NCBI RefSeq assembly: GCF_010500845.1
Contig: NZ_JAAAMI010000004.1
Location: forward strand, 186,001-250,000
Source: Flagellimonas sediminis
Lineage (GTDB): Bacteria > Bacteroidota > Bacteroidia > Flavobacteriales > Flavobacteriaceae
Length of the DNA stretch: 64,000 bases
Reading direction: 5' to 3'
Below, piece after piece: positions 35,392-44,881 of the stretch; within the stretch, counting starts at the first letter, position 1; each line of letters starts with the position of its first letter. Made by a program: the position numbers and the translations under genes. The notes beneath the pieces were generated by a model that ran no database searches, was not told the origin of the DNA, and saw only the letters and a list, made by a program, of their open reading frames with translations.

Positions 35392-37158
35392 TTAAGGTTT
35401 CTCGAATACCAAGGTCTCTATAGTTCCATCGCCACTCTCATCGGAGAGTTCAATTCTTGTGGAGGTGATGGAAACAATCTTCCAATCGTCCGTTAGGTCC
35501 CCAAGTTCATCGGTACTATCAAAATTGATGTAGAATTTCAACCCGTCCTCGGAGTCACGCAATACCCTCCAAAGTCCATTGGCAATAGGATCAGCATTTA
35601 CAGATACCTCAAGTTGATACATAGCGTTGAAATTAAAGTCCATTCCAGTGTAGGAAGCGGTCATGTCCACTTCACCTTCTTTGTAAAGGGCCACGTTCCA
35701 AGGGCCACCCATGGCAATGTTCCTGATCTCCAATACATCACCATCATCGGCACTATCGTTACAAACACTCAAGAGAACCATTTCATAATCGGTATCGGTA
35801 ATCTCGAATTTCAATCGGGTTTGGGTCAATTCACGTACCGGCCATTCAAAACTTACGGCGGCTTCATCACCCATAGTGATCATTAGGGACAATTGCAACT
35901 GGCTGTTGTAACCCAATTCCCAAGTACCTTCTTTAACATCCACACCATTGCTCAAGGTTACGGTTCCTTCCGCCGAGAATTCAAATTGATAGCCCAAAAG
36001 TCTTTCAACTTCCTCGCCTTGGTTCTTGACTTTTTTGATCACCCACTGGCATTCGTTCAAAATGGCCCTTAAAGTATCTGGATCGGTTTCTCCAATTGGG
36101 TCAACATCACATCTCTTTTTAAGTACGATCCTGTTGCCACTATTTTGGTACAGTTTAATGACACCATCTTCAAGTTCATAAACCTGACCTTCAATATTGA
36201 AATCGACCATTGCTTCAAAGTTCAATCTTAAGTACACTCCATTATCAGTTGTAGTAGTAGTCCAAGTTCCTGTAATGGATACGTTGGCACCTCCACCCAG
36301 CACTACATTACCATCTTCGGTAAAGGTCATGATGTGCTCAAAATATTGTTCGGTATTGTCTACCTCGTTTCTGATGATCTGGCGTACTTCCCATGGACAG
36401 GTAACCAAATAAGCATCCAACTCCTCTTTGGTAAAGTCGTCATCATTGTAATCATTGTCATCATCCTCATCGCACTCGGTCTTGGCCAATTGCAATGCAG
36501 CCGCCAATTCGGCATTGTTGGTCACCACAACTTGGGTACCATCATATTTTTTAAGGGTAATGGGGTATTCAATGCTTACCAGTTCATTATCCTCCAATTC
36601 GGAGAAGAACCTGCACATACCCCTGTCAGTTTCTACAGTAATTTCACCAGTCTGTTGGTTATTCACATCAAAAGTGAACAAGGTAATGGGATAAACAAAA
36701 TCGATACACTCGATATCATCATCATCGCCACCTTCCAAACATTCGCGGGCCATGGCTTCAAGTTCATCCATACTATTGATCGTAATTTCACTAAAATCGG
36801 CCAACGTAATGGTGATTGGAAAAGCGATATCCAAAATATCGTCATCAGTATCGAATTCATCAAAAATTTCCTCGATTACCTTAAGGTCGATTTCAGAATC
36901 GATGGTAACCTGAACTCCATTTACCTCAACGGTATATGGAAATTGGACGGCGAAACAACTGGCACCATCCACAATATTGTCAAAAGAGCCATCATGGGAA
37001 CAAGTATCCTCAATAAGTACGGCTGTGGAGGAACTTGCAGAGATGGTCTGTTCCTCTGAACCTCCGCCAACTACTTCAAATTCTTCTTGGCAGGAAGCAA
37101 AACTAAAAATAAGTACAACTAGTGCTACGCGCAAAACGTTGTTCATCAACTTTTTCAT
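35392..37158 (-). CDS. Repeat-rich lipoprotein with three lipocalin-like modules
   Basis: A 588-residue lipoprotein (signal ends SFASC, Cys23). The first ~240 residues hold four related units, each with a strand like FPYTVEVNG, FPITITLADF, YPITLFTFD or YPITLKKYDG, separated by very acidic stretches (EFDTDDDILD, GGDDDDIECID, DEDDDNDYNDDDF). The rest is three lipocalin-like modules beginning CPWEVRQI, CQWVIKKVK and GPWNVALYK. The last matches the downstream lipoprotein. The acidic runs could bind calcium. The ATG at 37158 is chosen because it starts the signal peptide. It is divergent from the sigma factor gene, so it may belong to that regulon. No function is known. Confidence 0.82.
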   Translation of the reverse strand: MKKLMNNVLRVALVVLIFSFASCQEEFEVVGGGSEEQTISASSSTAVLIEDTCSHDGSFDNIVDGASCFAVQFPYTVEVNGVQVTIDSEIDLKVIEEIFDEFDTDDDILDIAFPITITLADFSEITINSMDELEAMARECLEGGDDDDIECIDFVYPITLFTFDVNNQQTGEITVETDRGMCRFFSELEDNELVSIEYPITLKKYDGTQVVVTNNAELAAALQLAKTECDEDDDNDYNDDDFTKEELDAYLVTCPWEVRQIIRNEVDNTEQYFEHIMTFTEDGNVVLGGGANVSITGTWTTTTTDNGVYLRLNFEAMVDFNIEGQVYELEDGVIKLYQNSGNRIVLKKRCDVDPIGETDPDTLRAILNECQWVIKKVKNQGEEVERLLGYQFEFSAEGTVTLSNGVDVKEGTWELGYNSQLQLSLMITMGDEAAVSFEWPVRELTQTRLKFEITDTDYEMVLLSVCNDSADDGDVLEIRNIAMGGPWNVALYKEGEVDMTASYTGMDFNFNAMYQLEVSVNADPIANGLWRVLRDSEDGLKFYINFDSTDELGDLTDDWKIVSITSTRIELSDESGDGTIETLVFEKP

Positions 37159-37242
37159 AACGAATTGAATTTTGGGGTTATAATTCGATAGTGAAACAAC
37201 CATCTTAAAAAAAACCCTACTTTATCTTAATTTTTTTTAAAA

Positions 37243-37250
37243 TATCTTTG
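37243..37250 (+). promoter_or_regulatory. -7 element of the ECF sigma factor gene
   Basis: TATCTTTG, an exact TAnnTTTG, lies 23 bases before the ATG at 37274. This suggests housekeeping-sigma control of the sigma gene itself. Confidence 0.5.
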
Positions 37251-37273
37251 ATTGGATTTACAATTTTTGCCAA

Positions 37274-37771
37274 ATGAGCAACGTCTGCGAAGACCATATT
37301 TTCAGTTCCGTTTTCAAAGCCCATTCCAAAACGGTTTTCAATTATATCTTTTATAAGTTCGGAAACGAGGAGAAAGCACACGATGCCGTACAGGAAGCTT
37401 TTGTGAAGCTTTGGGAGAACTGTGCCAAGGTGAGTCCAGATAAAGCCAAGTCTTTTGTATACACCGTGGCCAACAACTTGTACCTTAATGTGATCAAAGC
37501 GGAAAAGGTCAGGATGAAATATGCCGATGCATCCAATGACCGCTCGCATGAATCTCCCGAATTTTTAATGGAGGAAAAAGAATACAAGCAAAAATTGGAG
37601 GATGCCCTGAACGCCTTACCAGAAAATCAACGAACCACTTTTTTGCTCAACCGGGTAGATGGGAAGAAATACGCCGAAATTGCCGAAATGGAAGGCGTTA
37701 GTGTAAAGGCCATTGAAAAAAGAATGCATTTGGCATTAAAAAGCCTTCGCGAACATATAGATGGTATTTGA
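37274..37771 (+). CDS. ECF-family RNA polymerase sigma factor (FecI-like)
   Basis: A 165-residue sigma factor with only regions 2 and 4. Region 2: FNYIFYKFGNEEKAHDAVQEAFVKLWEN (in parts, near 22-50). Region 4: ALNALPENQRTTFLLNRVDG and KYAEIAEMEGVSVKAIEKRM (near 112-152). With FecR and a TonB receptor downstream it forms a cell-surface signalling set: the receptor senses ligand, FecR relays it and frees the sigma factor. Confidence 0.95.
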   Translation: MSNVCEDHIFSSVFKAHSKTVFNYIFYKFGNEEKAHDAVQEAFVKLWENCAKVSPDKAKSFVYTVANNLYLNVIKAEKVRMKYADASNDRSHESPEFLMEEKEYKQKLEDALNALPENQRTTFLLNRVDGKKYAEIAEMEGVSVKAIEKRMHLALKSLREHIDGI

Positions 37772-37824
37772 AATTTAAATAATTGATTTGTAATTGTTTA
37801 ACATAATTCAACACAAAATAGAAA

Positions 37825-37872
37825 CTACTTTGAAACCTGATTTTATAAAAATGTTGATTTTCAACAAAGTAG
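37825..37872 (+). other. Inverted repeat between sigma and FecR genes
   Basis: CTACTTTG (37825-37832) pairs with CAAAGTAG (37865-37872) in the 153-base gap between the sigma factor and FecR genes; AAA/TTT extends the stem past a three-base bulge. The loop is long and no T-run follows, so it is not a clear terminator. It could adjust relative expression of sigma and anti-sigma. Confidence 0.3.
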
Positions 37873-37924
37873 CGGTAGGGTTTTTAAGGAGTTGATTGTT
37901 ATAACAAGGTAAAGCATAGAAACC

Positions 37925-38836
37925 ATGCAAGAAAATTACTTGGCAAAGTGGCTCAACGGAGAGCTTTCGGAAACGGAGCTGGCAGAATTTAAAGCATCTG
38001 CTGAGTATGCTTCGTACCAAAAGCTGATGGAGGTCACCAATACTTTAAAGGCCCCCGACTTTGATGTGGACCAAGCCCTCGCCCATTTGAAGGAAGAGCT
38101 TATTGGCACGGCACCCAAGGTCATTACATTGAACCCTTTCAAGAATTTCTTAAAGGTGGCCGCGGTAATTGCCATATTGCTCGCCGGTTCCTATTTTTAC
38201 GTGAACACCTTGAACGAAACCGTTTCTACTGAATACGCTCAACGTACCGAAGTGACCCTTCCGGATGCCTCCGAAATATTTTTGAACGTAGAATCCCAGG
38301 TAACTTACAGTAAGAAGAATTGGGACAAACAACGTAACATAAAACTAAAAGGGGAAGCTTTCTTTAAGGTTTCCAAAGGAAAAAAATTCACCGTTTCTAC
38401 CGATCAGGGCACCGTAGCCGTTTTGGGAACCCAGTTCAATGTGGAAAACAGACAAAACTTTTTTGAAGTCACCTGCTTTGAAGGATTGGTAAGCGTAACC
38501 TACCAAGGAATGGAAACCAAGTTGCCCGCCGGCACCTCCTTTATGGTCATCAACGGTGAAATTGTAGAATCGCCAATGCCAAAAGGTGACGTTCCCGCTT
38601 GGATGAACAACGAGAGTAGCTTTGAGCGCATCCCACTCAAATACGTTCTTGCCGAATTGGAGCGACAGTTCAATGTGAAGGTCACTACCCAAAATGTGAA
38701 CACAGATATCAATTTTACAGGTACCTTTAACAACACAGACCTCGATATGGCGTTAAAAAGTATAAGTACCCCGTCTCAAATCAAGTACAGAGTAGAAGGC
38801 GATAACGTACTTTTTTATGCTGGGAACACGCCGTAA
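37925..38836 (+). CDS. FecR-family anti-sigma/signal relay protein
   Basis: A 303-residue inner-membrane protein. The cytoplasmic N-terminus (LAKWLNGELSETELAEF) binds the sigma factor. One membrane helix lies near 77-97 (FLKVAAVIAILLAGSYFYV), then the periplasmic FecR domain: RTEVTLPDASEIFLNVESQ, GEAFFKVSKGKKFTVST, GTVAVLGTQFNV, and the C-terminal PLKYVLAELERQFNV segment (DUF4974). Its end overlaps the receptor gene by 20 bases. Confidence 0.95.
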   Translation: MQENYLAKWLNGELSETELAEFKASAEYASYQKLMEVTNTLKAPDFDVDQALAHLKEELIGTAPKVITLNPFKNFLKVAAVIAILLAGSYFYVNTLNETVSTEYAQRTEVTLPDASEIFLNVESQVTYSKKNWDKQRNIKLKGEAFFKVSKGKKFTVSTDQGTVAVLGTQFNVENRQNFFEVTCFEGLVSVTYQGMETKLPAGTSFMVINGEIVESPMPKGDVPAWMNNESSFERIPLKYVLAELERQFNVKVTTQNVNTDINFTGTFNNTDLDMALKSISTPSQIKYRVEGDNVLFYAGNTP

Positions 38837-41390
38837 TAAGCATTCAAACCTCATATTGGGTTTCTTGTTTTTCCTTTTTTGTTTGGTTTCCATTCATGCC
38901 CAGGAAGAACAACAACCTTCCATTGCCCTTGTTTCCTATATCAAGACCTTAGAGGAACGTTTCAACGTAAAATTTTCCTATATCAATGAAGACCTTGAAG
39001 GTTTAACTATTGATGCCCAAAAAAAACCGGAGTCATTGGAAGATATACTATCTTACATTCAAGAGCAGTTTCAAATTCAATACAAAAAACTCAACGACCG
39101 TTATTACACCCTAATCAAAAACTCCCACGTTGATTTGTGTGGAATGGTACTGGATAATTTTGCCAGCAATACCATACCCGGCGCCACCGTTGAAATCTTG
39201 GGAACCAACCGGGCATTGATAACAGACGACGATGGAAAGTTCTCCATACAAGATGTTCCAAAAGATGCTTCCATACGAATCCGTTATTTGGGATTCCTTA
39301 CCCAAAACATGAGTGTTGCTGAGTTCCTCGGTTTAGGGGAATGTCCTAAAATTTTGATGACACCACACATGGAACAACTGAACGAAGTCATCGTTTATCA
39401 ATTCCTCACCACTGGTATCATTAAGGAAAAAGATGCAAGTATCACCTTGAATACAGCCGAATTTGGTATTCTTCCCGGGCAGATAGAACCTGATATACTT
39501 CAGACTGTTCAAGCACTCCCGGGTATCAAAAGTATTGATGAGACGGTGTCCGACATCAATGTGAGGGGTGGCACCAACGATCAGAACCTTGTGTTGTGGA
39601 ACGGTATCAAAATGTATCAATCCGGACATTTTTTTGGGTTGATATCCGCCTTCAATCCCTATTTGACCGACCAAGTCACTATTTATAAAAATGGCACTCC
39701 AGCTGCTTATGGTGATGGCGTGAGCGGCGTGATCCAAATGGAAACCAGCAACAAAATAGCAGAGCAATGGAAAGGTGGTGCCGGGTTTAACCTTATCAGC
39801 GGGGATTTTTATACCGAAGTTCCCCTTAGCGATAAATTGGGGATTCAGTTTGCCGCTAGACGATCGGCTACCGATTTTTTGAACTCCCCAACCTACAACC
39901 AGTTTTTTGACCGTGCTTTTCAGGACAGTGAGATTACGGACCAGAACAATAACTCGGTGGATGATGAAATCCAAAGAAAAGAGGATTTCTTCTTTTATGA
40001 TTTTTCAGGAAAGATTCTCTACAACATCAACGATGACCACCAATTAAGGTTCAGTGCCATCCACATCAAGAACAACCTTAAATATGCAGAGAACAACATA
40101 ACGGACAGGGAAACCAATATAAGCCTGTTGAAACAGGACAACCTATCCGTTGGTGGACAACTGCAAAGTCAGTGGAACAATAGGTTCTCTTCTCATTTGA
40201 ACATGTATTATTCCCGATATAATCTGGATGCACAGAACGTTTTCGGGAACCAGGTACAGCAATTGTTCCAACAAAACGAAGTCATTGAAAACGCCGTAAA
40301 ACTGAACACGGACTATCAATTGACCGACCAGTTCAATTGGAACAATGGCTACCAATATATTGAGACGGGTATCACCAATGTCACGGTACTAAACGAGCCT
40401 GACTTCAATAGCAAAGTAAAAGGGGTTGTTAGGATACATGCACCCTATACGCAGTTCGACTATCACTCCCCGGAAAATACCTTTATCGCTAAAGTGGGCG
40501 CCCGGTTCAATTTTATTGAAAACTTGAACACCTTCAAGGAATTGCTGATTGAACCCAGGGTGAATCTCAACGTTAAACTGGCCAATTATTTAAGGGTAGA
40601 AGTTTTGGGCGAATTCAAGAGCCAGACCACCAACCAAGTGGTGGATTTGGAACAAAACTTTTTGGGAATTGAGAAACGCAGATGGATCCTCTCCAATGAT
40701 AGTTCCCTTCCCGTAACCAAAAGCAAGCAGGGCTCTGTTGGAATGAATTATGAAAAAAACCACTTTTATGTGGGGCTGGAAGGTTTCTATAAACAAGTGG
40801 ATGGCATCAGTACCAGTACCCAAGGGTTTCAGAACCAGTACCAATTTTCTGGAGAAATTGGAAGTTATGACGTTAAGGGCATTGAATTCCTCGTCAATAA
40901 AAAAGGAGAGAATTATAGCACTTGGTTGAGCTATGCCTATAACAAGAACGATTACACTTTTGACTCCATTGTGCCCCAAAATTTCCCCAATAATCTGGAC
41001 ATTAGACACACGCTCACCTTTGCCGGAACCTACACCTACAACAACCTAAAATTGAGTATTGGCCTTAATTACAGAACGGGTAAACCCTTTACCGAACCCA
41101 TGGATGGCGACCAAGGTCTGGATACCGATTATACTCCATCGCGGATCAACTTTAAATCCCCTAACAGCAGCAGACTACCTGAGTATTTTAGGGCAGATGC
41201 CTCGGCCATTTACAGTTTTAGATTGAGCCCGAGGATCAACGCCAATGCCGGTCTTTCGGTCCTGAACGTGACCAACCGGAAAAACACACTGAACAGATAC
41301 TATCGGGTGAACGATGAGGACGAAATTGAAACCGTGGACAATGTATCGTTGGGTCTGACCCCTAATTTGAGTTTTAGGATCAACTTTTGA
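38817..41390 (+). CDS. TonB-dependent receptor with STN signalling domain
   Basis: An 857-residue outer-membrane receptor. Signal peptide to about 28 (SIHAQ), then an STN (secretin/TonB short N-terminal) domain (about 45-110: FNVKFSYINEDLEGLTID) that would touch FecR. A carboxypeptidase-regulatory domain follows (DLCGMVLDNFASNTIPGATV), then plug (PDILQTVQALPGI, VRGGTNDQNLVLWNG) and a barrel ending NLSFRINF. It lacks a SusD partner. Ligand unknown. It overlaps fecR by 20 bases and the convergent peptidase gene by 11. Confidence 0.94.
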   Translation: MLGTRRNKHSNLILGFLFFLFCLVSIHAQEEQQPSIALVSYIKTLEERFNVKFSYINEDLEGLTIDAQKKPESLEDILSYIQEQFQIQYKKLNDRYYTLIKNSHVDLCGMVLDNFASNTIPGATVEILGTNRALITDDDGKFSIQDVPKDASIRIRYLGFLTQNMSVAEFLGLGECPKILMTPHMEQLNEVIVYQFLTTGIIKEKDASITLNTAEFGILPGQIEPDILQTVQALPGIKSIDETVSDINVRGGTNDQNLVLWNGIKMYQSGHFFGLISAFNPYLTDQVTIYKNGTPAAYGDGVSGVIQMETSNKIAEQWKGGAGFNLISGDFYTEVPLSDKLGIQFAARRSATDFLNSPTYNQFFDRAFQDSEITDQNNNSVDDEIQRKEDFFFYDFSGKILYNINDDHQLRFSAIHIKNNLKYAENNITDRETNISLLKQDNLSVGGQLQSQWNNRFSSHLNMYYSRYNLDAQNVFGNQVQQLFQQNEVIENAVKLNTDYQLTDQFNWNNGYQYIETGITNVTVLNEPDFNSKVKGVVRIHAPYTQFDYHSPENTFIAKVGARFNFIENLNTFKELLIEPRVNLNVKLANYLRVEVLGEFKSQTTNQVVDLEQNFLGIEKRRWILSNDSSLPVTKSKQGSVGMNYEKNHFYVGLEGFYKQVDGISTSTQGFQNQYQFSGEIGSYDVKGIEFLVNKKGENYSTWLSYAYNKNDYTFDSIVPQNFPNNLDIRHTLTFAGTYTYNNLKLSIGLNYRTGKPFTEPMDGDQGLDTDYTPSRINFKSPNSSRLPEYFRADASAIYSFRLSPRINANAGLSVLNVTNRKNTLNRYYRVNDEDEIETVDNVSLGLTPNLSFRINF

Positions 41391-42216
41391 TCTTCCAACT
41401 GGTATCGTTCAAATCGAAATTGTACATTCTCCGAACAATTTCATATAAGTCAGGGAAATCCTGTTTGAAGACTTGGGGAGTTTCAACAAAGTTTTCTGTG
41501 ATCACTGCAAAGAATTCCACAAAATTGATCTTGCCGTATTCCCTAAAATAAGTGGTTTGAGATAACAGTTCCGAAAAAGCATCGGTCTCGTACAGTTTCT
41601 TGATCTTGACCAACCCCACTTGAAAACTCTTGGCCTCAAATGTTGGTTTTCTCAATGTTTCGATCATCAAGGCATGCGCCACTTCATGAATTCCTAAATT
41701 CACATTGTCATTTGGGATCCCAAAACCATCCTTCAAACCTTCCGCAGAAAACACCAAGGTTCGCAACCTCGGATTATATTCCCCAATATGATGTCTTCGG
41801 GAAATTTTGGAATAATATTTACTTGGATAAATGATGACCCGCACGATGGATTTCTCAAACCGATAGTTGTTCATCCCCATGGTCAACAGTACTGCAGAAG
41901 CCGTCACATAAGCCTTTATTTCTTCCTTATTCTCAATGTTGCCATAAAAAATAAAGGGTTTTTTCGACTTGAACCAAGCGAAACGTTCCAGAAATGTTCT
42001 ACGTTGTTCTGGGTTCAGAATATGGAAAGGTTGTAAGAACTGGGAAATGAACTGCCGCTCTTTGACCGTGATTTTTTTAACGGGATGCAACAAGTTGAAT
42101 AGGGTAAGCCGTTCCTTGGCCACATTTTCATAAATGGCCTTGGCCAGAAAAAAAAAGAGTCCGCACATCAAAATGATGGCTGCCAACTGCTTATCTGCTT
42201 CGGAAATTTGTTGCAT
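41380..42216 (-). CDS. MtfA-like zinc peptidase (M90)
   Basis: A 278-residue protein: one N-terminal membrane helix (about 13-30), then the M90 domain. The zinc motif is NLGIHEVAHALMIE (near 180, HExxH), with the downstream NFVEFFAVITENFVETP carrying the third ligand glutamate. MtfA in E. coli acts on peptide substrates and on the Mlc repressor; this version has a membrane anchor. It follows argS with a one-base overlap (TAATG) and its end overlaps the receptor gene by 11 bases. Confidence 0.88.
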   Translation of the reverse strand: MQQISEADKQLAAIILMCGLFFFLAKAIYENVAKERLTLFNLLHPVKKITVKERQFISQFLQPFHILNPEQRRTFLERFAWFKSKKPFIFYGNIENKEEIKAYVTASAVLLTMGMNNYRFEKSIVRVIIYPSKYYSKISRRHHIGEYNPRLRTLVFSAEGLKDGFGIPNDNVNLGIHEVAHALMIETLRKPTFEAKSFQVGLVKIKKLYETDAFSELLSQTTYFREYGKINFVEFFAVITENFVETPQVFKQDFPDLYEIVRRMYNFDLNDTSWKIKS

Positions 42217-43994
42217 TACATCCTTTCGGGCACCTCTATCCCTAAAAGTCTAAAGGCTGATTGGATCACCTCCCCTACTTTTTTGGACAACTGCACCCTG
42301 AAGTTTTTCTTTTGCTCGTCCGTTTCCCCGAGAATGGACACCTGTTGGTAAAACGAGTTGAACTCCTTCACCAGATCGTAGGTGTAGTTGGCAATAAGGG
42401 CCGGACTGTAATTTTCGGCCGCCAGTTGTATGGTTTCCGGGAACAATTGGATCTGTTTCAACAGTTCCTTTTCCTTTTCATGAAGCTCCATGGTCACGTT
42501 GAGCACAGTCAAGACGTCAAAATCTGCCTTTCTTAAAATGGATTGGATCCTAGCGTAGGTGTATTGAATGAACGGACCCGTATTCCCTTGAAAATCCACC
42601 GACTCTTCCGGGTTGAACAGGATTCGTTTTTTAGGATCCACCTTTAGGATGTAATATTTCAACGCCCCCAAACCTATGGTTCGATATAGTTTTTGTTTTT
42701 CTTCTTCGGAATAGCCATCCAGTTTGCCCAGTTCCTTGGAAATGGTCTCGGCGGTCTCCTCCATGTTTTGGATAAGGTCATCGGCATCTACCACCGTACC
42801 TTCCCTACTCTTCATTTTACCGCTAGGCAAGTCCACCATCCCATAACTCAGGTGGTACAATTTCTCGGCCCAGTTATACCCCAACTTTTTCAAGATGAGG
42901 AAAAGCACCTTAAAGTGATAGTCCTGCTCGTTCCCCACGGTATACACCATTCCGTTGATATCCGGAAAATCGGTCACCCTTTGGATGGCCGTACCAATAT
43001 CCTGGGTCATATACACCGCGGTGCCATCGGAACGCAATACGATTTTCTCGTCCAAGCCATCCTCGGTCAGGTCGATCCACACACTACCATCTTCTTTTTT
43101 AAAGAAGACCCCTTTTTCAAGACCATCTTTCACCACATCACGGCCCAACAAGTAGGTATCGCTCTCGTAGTACAATTTATCAAAATCGACCCCGAGGTTT
43201 TTGTAGGTAGTATCAAAACCTTCATACACCCAACCATTCATCGTTTTCCATAAGGAAACTACTTCTGCATCACCGGCTTCCCACTTGCGGAGCATTTCTT
43301 GGGCTTCCAACAAGATGGGCGCTTCTTTCTCTGCTTTATCCTTGGGTGTTCCACTTGCCACTAATTCGGCAATCTGTTCCTTATAGGCCTTATCGAAAGC
43401 CACATAGTATTTCCCCACCAAGTGATCCCCCTTCATTCCAGAGGATTCTGGGGTTTCCCCTTCTCCGAATTTCTGCCAAGCCAACATGCTTTTGCAGATG
43501 TGGATGCCCCGATCATTGATGATCTGCGCTTTGTACACTTTTTTACCGGAGGCCTTCAAAATTTCAGCAACCGAATAACCCAATAAGTTGTTCCGGATAT
43601 GCCCCAAGTGCAACGGTTTGTTGGTATTGGGTGAAGAATATTCCACCATGGTGGCTCCTTTGGATGGTATTTTCACATAACCGAAATCCACCTCATCCTT
43701 GATGCTATTGAAGAAATTCAGATAATAACGTTCCGAAATCACAATGTTCAAAAAGCCCTGGACCACATTGCATTTGGCCACTTCCTCCACATGTTGCTGC
43801 AGGTATTCCCCGATTTGTGTACCGATCTGTACAGGATTTCCCTTTACAAAGCGTAACATGGGGAATACCACCACGGTAATATCTCCTTCAAAATCCTTTC
43901 GGGTAGGTTGAAATTCCACCGCGGGCAGGTCAACTTGGTACAGTTGTTTTACCGCCTCGATCACTTTTTGGGTCAAATCGTTCTGCAAACTCAT
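42216..43994 (-). CDS. argS: Arginyl-tRNA synthetase
   Basis: A 592-residue class I synthetase. The HIGH signature appears as SSPNTNKPLHLGHIRNN (near 121-137), and the KMSKS-like place is KMKSREGT (near 395). The N-terminal additional domain (1-110) and the C-terminal DALR anticodon domain ending LLGIEVPERM are both there. Full length for the family. Confidence 0.97.
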   Translation of the reverse strand: MSLQNDLTQKVIEAVKQLYQVDLPAVEFQPTRKDFEGDITVVVFPMLRFVKGNPVQIGTQIGEYLQQHVEEVAKCNVVQGFLNIVISERYYLNFFNSIKDEVDFGYVKIPSKGATMVEYSSPNTNKPLHLGHIRNNLLGYSVAEILKASGKKVYKAQIINDRGIHICKSMLAWQKFGEGETPESSGMKGDHLVGKYYVAFDKAYKEQIAELVASGTPKDKAEKEAPILLEAQEMLRKWEAGDAEVVSLWKTMNGWVYEGFDTTYKNLGVDFDKLYYESDTYLLGRDVVKDGLEKGVFFKKEDGSVWIDLTEDGLDEKIVLRSDGTAVYMTQDIGTAIQRVTDFPDINGMVYTVGNEQDYHFKVLFLILKKLGYNWAEKLYHLSYGMVDLPSGKMKSREGTVVDADDLIQNMEETAETISKELGKLDGYSEEEKQKLYRTIGLGALKYYILKVDPKKRILFNPEESVDFQGNTGPFIQYTYARIQSILRKADFDVLTVLNVTMELHEKEKELLKQIQLFPETIQLAAENYSPALIANYTYDLVKEFNSFYQQVSILGETDEQKKNFRVQLSKKVGEVIQSAFRLLGIEVPERM

Positions 43995-44014
43995 CTAAAA
44001 GGCTTTTCAGCCCG

Positions 44015-44047
44015 CAAAATTACACATTTTTTGCCCTTTTTTGGCAA
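44015..44047 (-). promoter_or_regulatory. Promoter of argS
   Basis: Minus strand: TTG (44045-44047), 22-base spacer, TAATTTTG (44015-44022), an exact TAnnTTTG. The leader to the ATG at 43994 is about 20 bases. Confidence 0.6.
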
Positions 44048-44099
44048 TCTGGTGTGGTGTTGACATCGCAGAATCCGTAATTTTAGAAAAAACTAGCAA

Positions 44100-44453
44100 A
44101 TGGAGCATTTACAACGTGCCGTTCCGGTGCTATTCGCAATGGATGTGCGCAAATCGGTCACTTTTTATCGTGAAAAATTTGGTTTCGACAAACAAGGGTG
44201 GGTCGATGACCACTATGCCGTGATCGGTCGGGACCAAATAGAACTGCACATTGCCAAATGCAACGATAAGATTTTCCCCGAGAACACCAGCTGCTACATC
44301 CATGTGACCGATGTGGATGGACTCTATGCCGAACTGAAAAAGACAGGCGTGGTGCACCCCAATGGGCCCCTTGGCAACAAACCTTGGGGACTTCGGGAGT
44401 TTTCTGCCCTTGATGGCGAAGGAAACCTGCTGCGGTTTGGACAAAAACTGTAA
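44100..44453 (+). CDS. VOC-family protein (bleomycin-resistance-like)
   Basis: A 117-residue vicinal-oxygen-chelate protein: AVPVLFAMDVRKSVTFYREKFGF, then QIELHIAKC, CYIHVTDVDGLYAELKKTGV, and the closing GLREFSALDGEGNLLRFGQ. This is the glyoxalase/bleomycin-resistance arrangement; a canonical N-terminal His ligand is not obvious, so a binding rather than catalytic role is possible. First gene of a tight three-gene operon. Confidence 0.85.
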   Translation: MEHLQRAVPVLFAMDVRKSVTFYREKFGFDKQGWVDDHYAVIGRDQIELHIAKCNDKIFPENTSCYIHVTDVDGLYAELKKTGVVHPNGPLGNKPWGLREFSALDGEGNLLRFGQKL

Positions 44454-44455
44454 AG

Positions 44456-44881
44456 ATGCTTCTGAACGTTTCGTACACTGATAAAAACATCACCAAAAAA
44501 ATAGACGAGGCCGTTGGTAAGCCTTTTCCCTTAAAGGAACGCTTTGCCATGGGCGGTATTGGCAGTCCCAAACTTTATATAACCGAAGCCAGCGTGGAAA
44601 TCCATAACCTGCTCATTCTGGACAATAACCTCAACACCTGCAATATTGAACTACGCCCCAAGGGCATCATTGTCCGGTTCCGTTCCTTGTTGGAAACCTT
44701 CGGTCTGGTAATCCCATACTACAAACTGAATCTTTATAAAGGCGAGATGGCCATCCATTCCATTTTCATGGACCACCATTTCATCAAGGTGCGTTCGGAC
44801 AGTATGGCCGTTCAAAAATTCTTCCGAAAGCTGTTGGATCACCGCGCCGATAATCTGCCTACAAACATCGAAGATCTATGA
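44456..44881 (+). CDS. Conserved hypothetical protein
   Basis: A 141-residue soluble protein, no signal or membrane helix. It begins two bases after the VOC gene and overlaps the SDR gene by four bases (ATGA), so it is firmly in the operon. The sequence (FAMGGIGSPKLYITEASVE, CNIELRPKGIIVRFRSLLET, a beta-rich middle, HHFIKVRS) suggests a PH-like small beta domain, but no family is recognised with confidence. Confidence 0.8.
   Translation: MLLNVSYTDKNITKKIDEAVGKPFPLKERFAMGGIGSPKLYITEASVEIHNLLILDNNLNTCNIELRPKGIIVRFRSLLETFGLVIPYYKLNLYKGEMAIHSIFMDHHFIKVRSDSMAVQKFFRKLLDHRADNLPTNIEDL

Noticed and set aside
36334..37059. A 241-codon plus-strand open frame
   Set aside because: Antisense to the repeat-rich lipoprotein. 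Its Ile/Val runs come from the GAT-rich acidic repeats read backwards.
39333..39974. A 213-codon minus-strand open frame
   Set aside because: Antisense to the TonB receptor.
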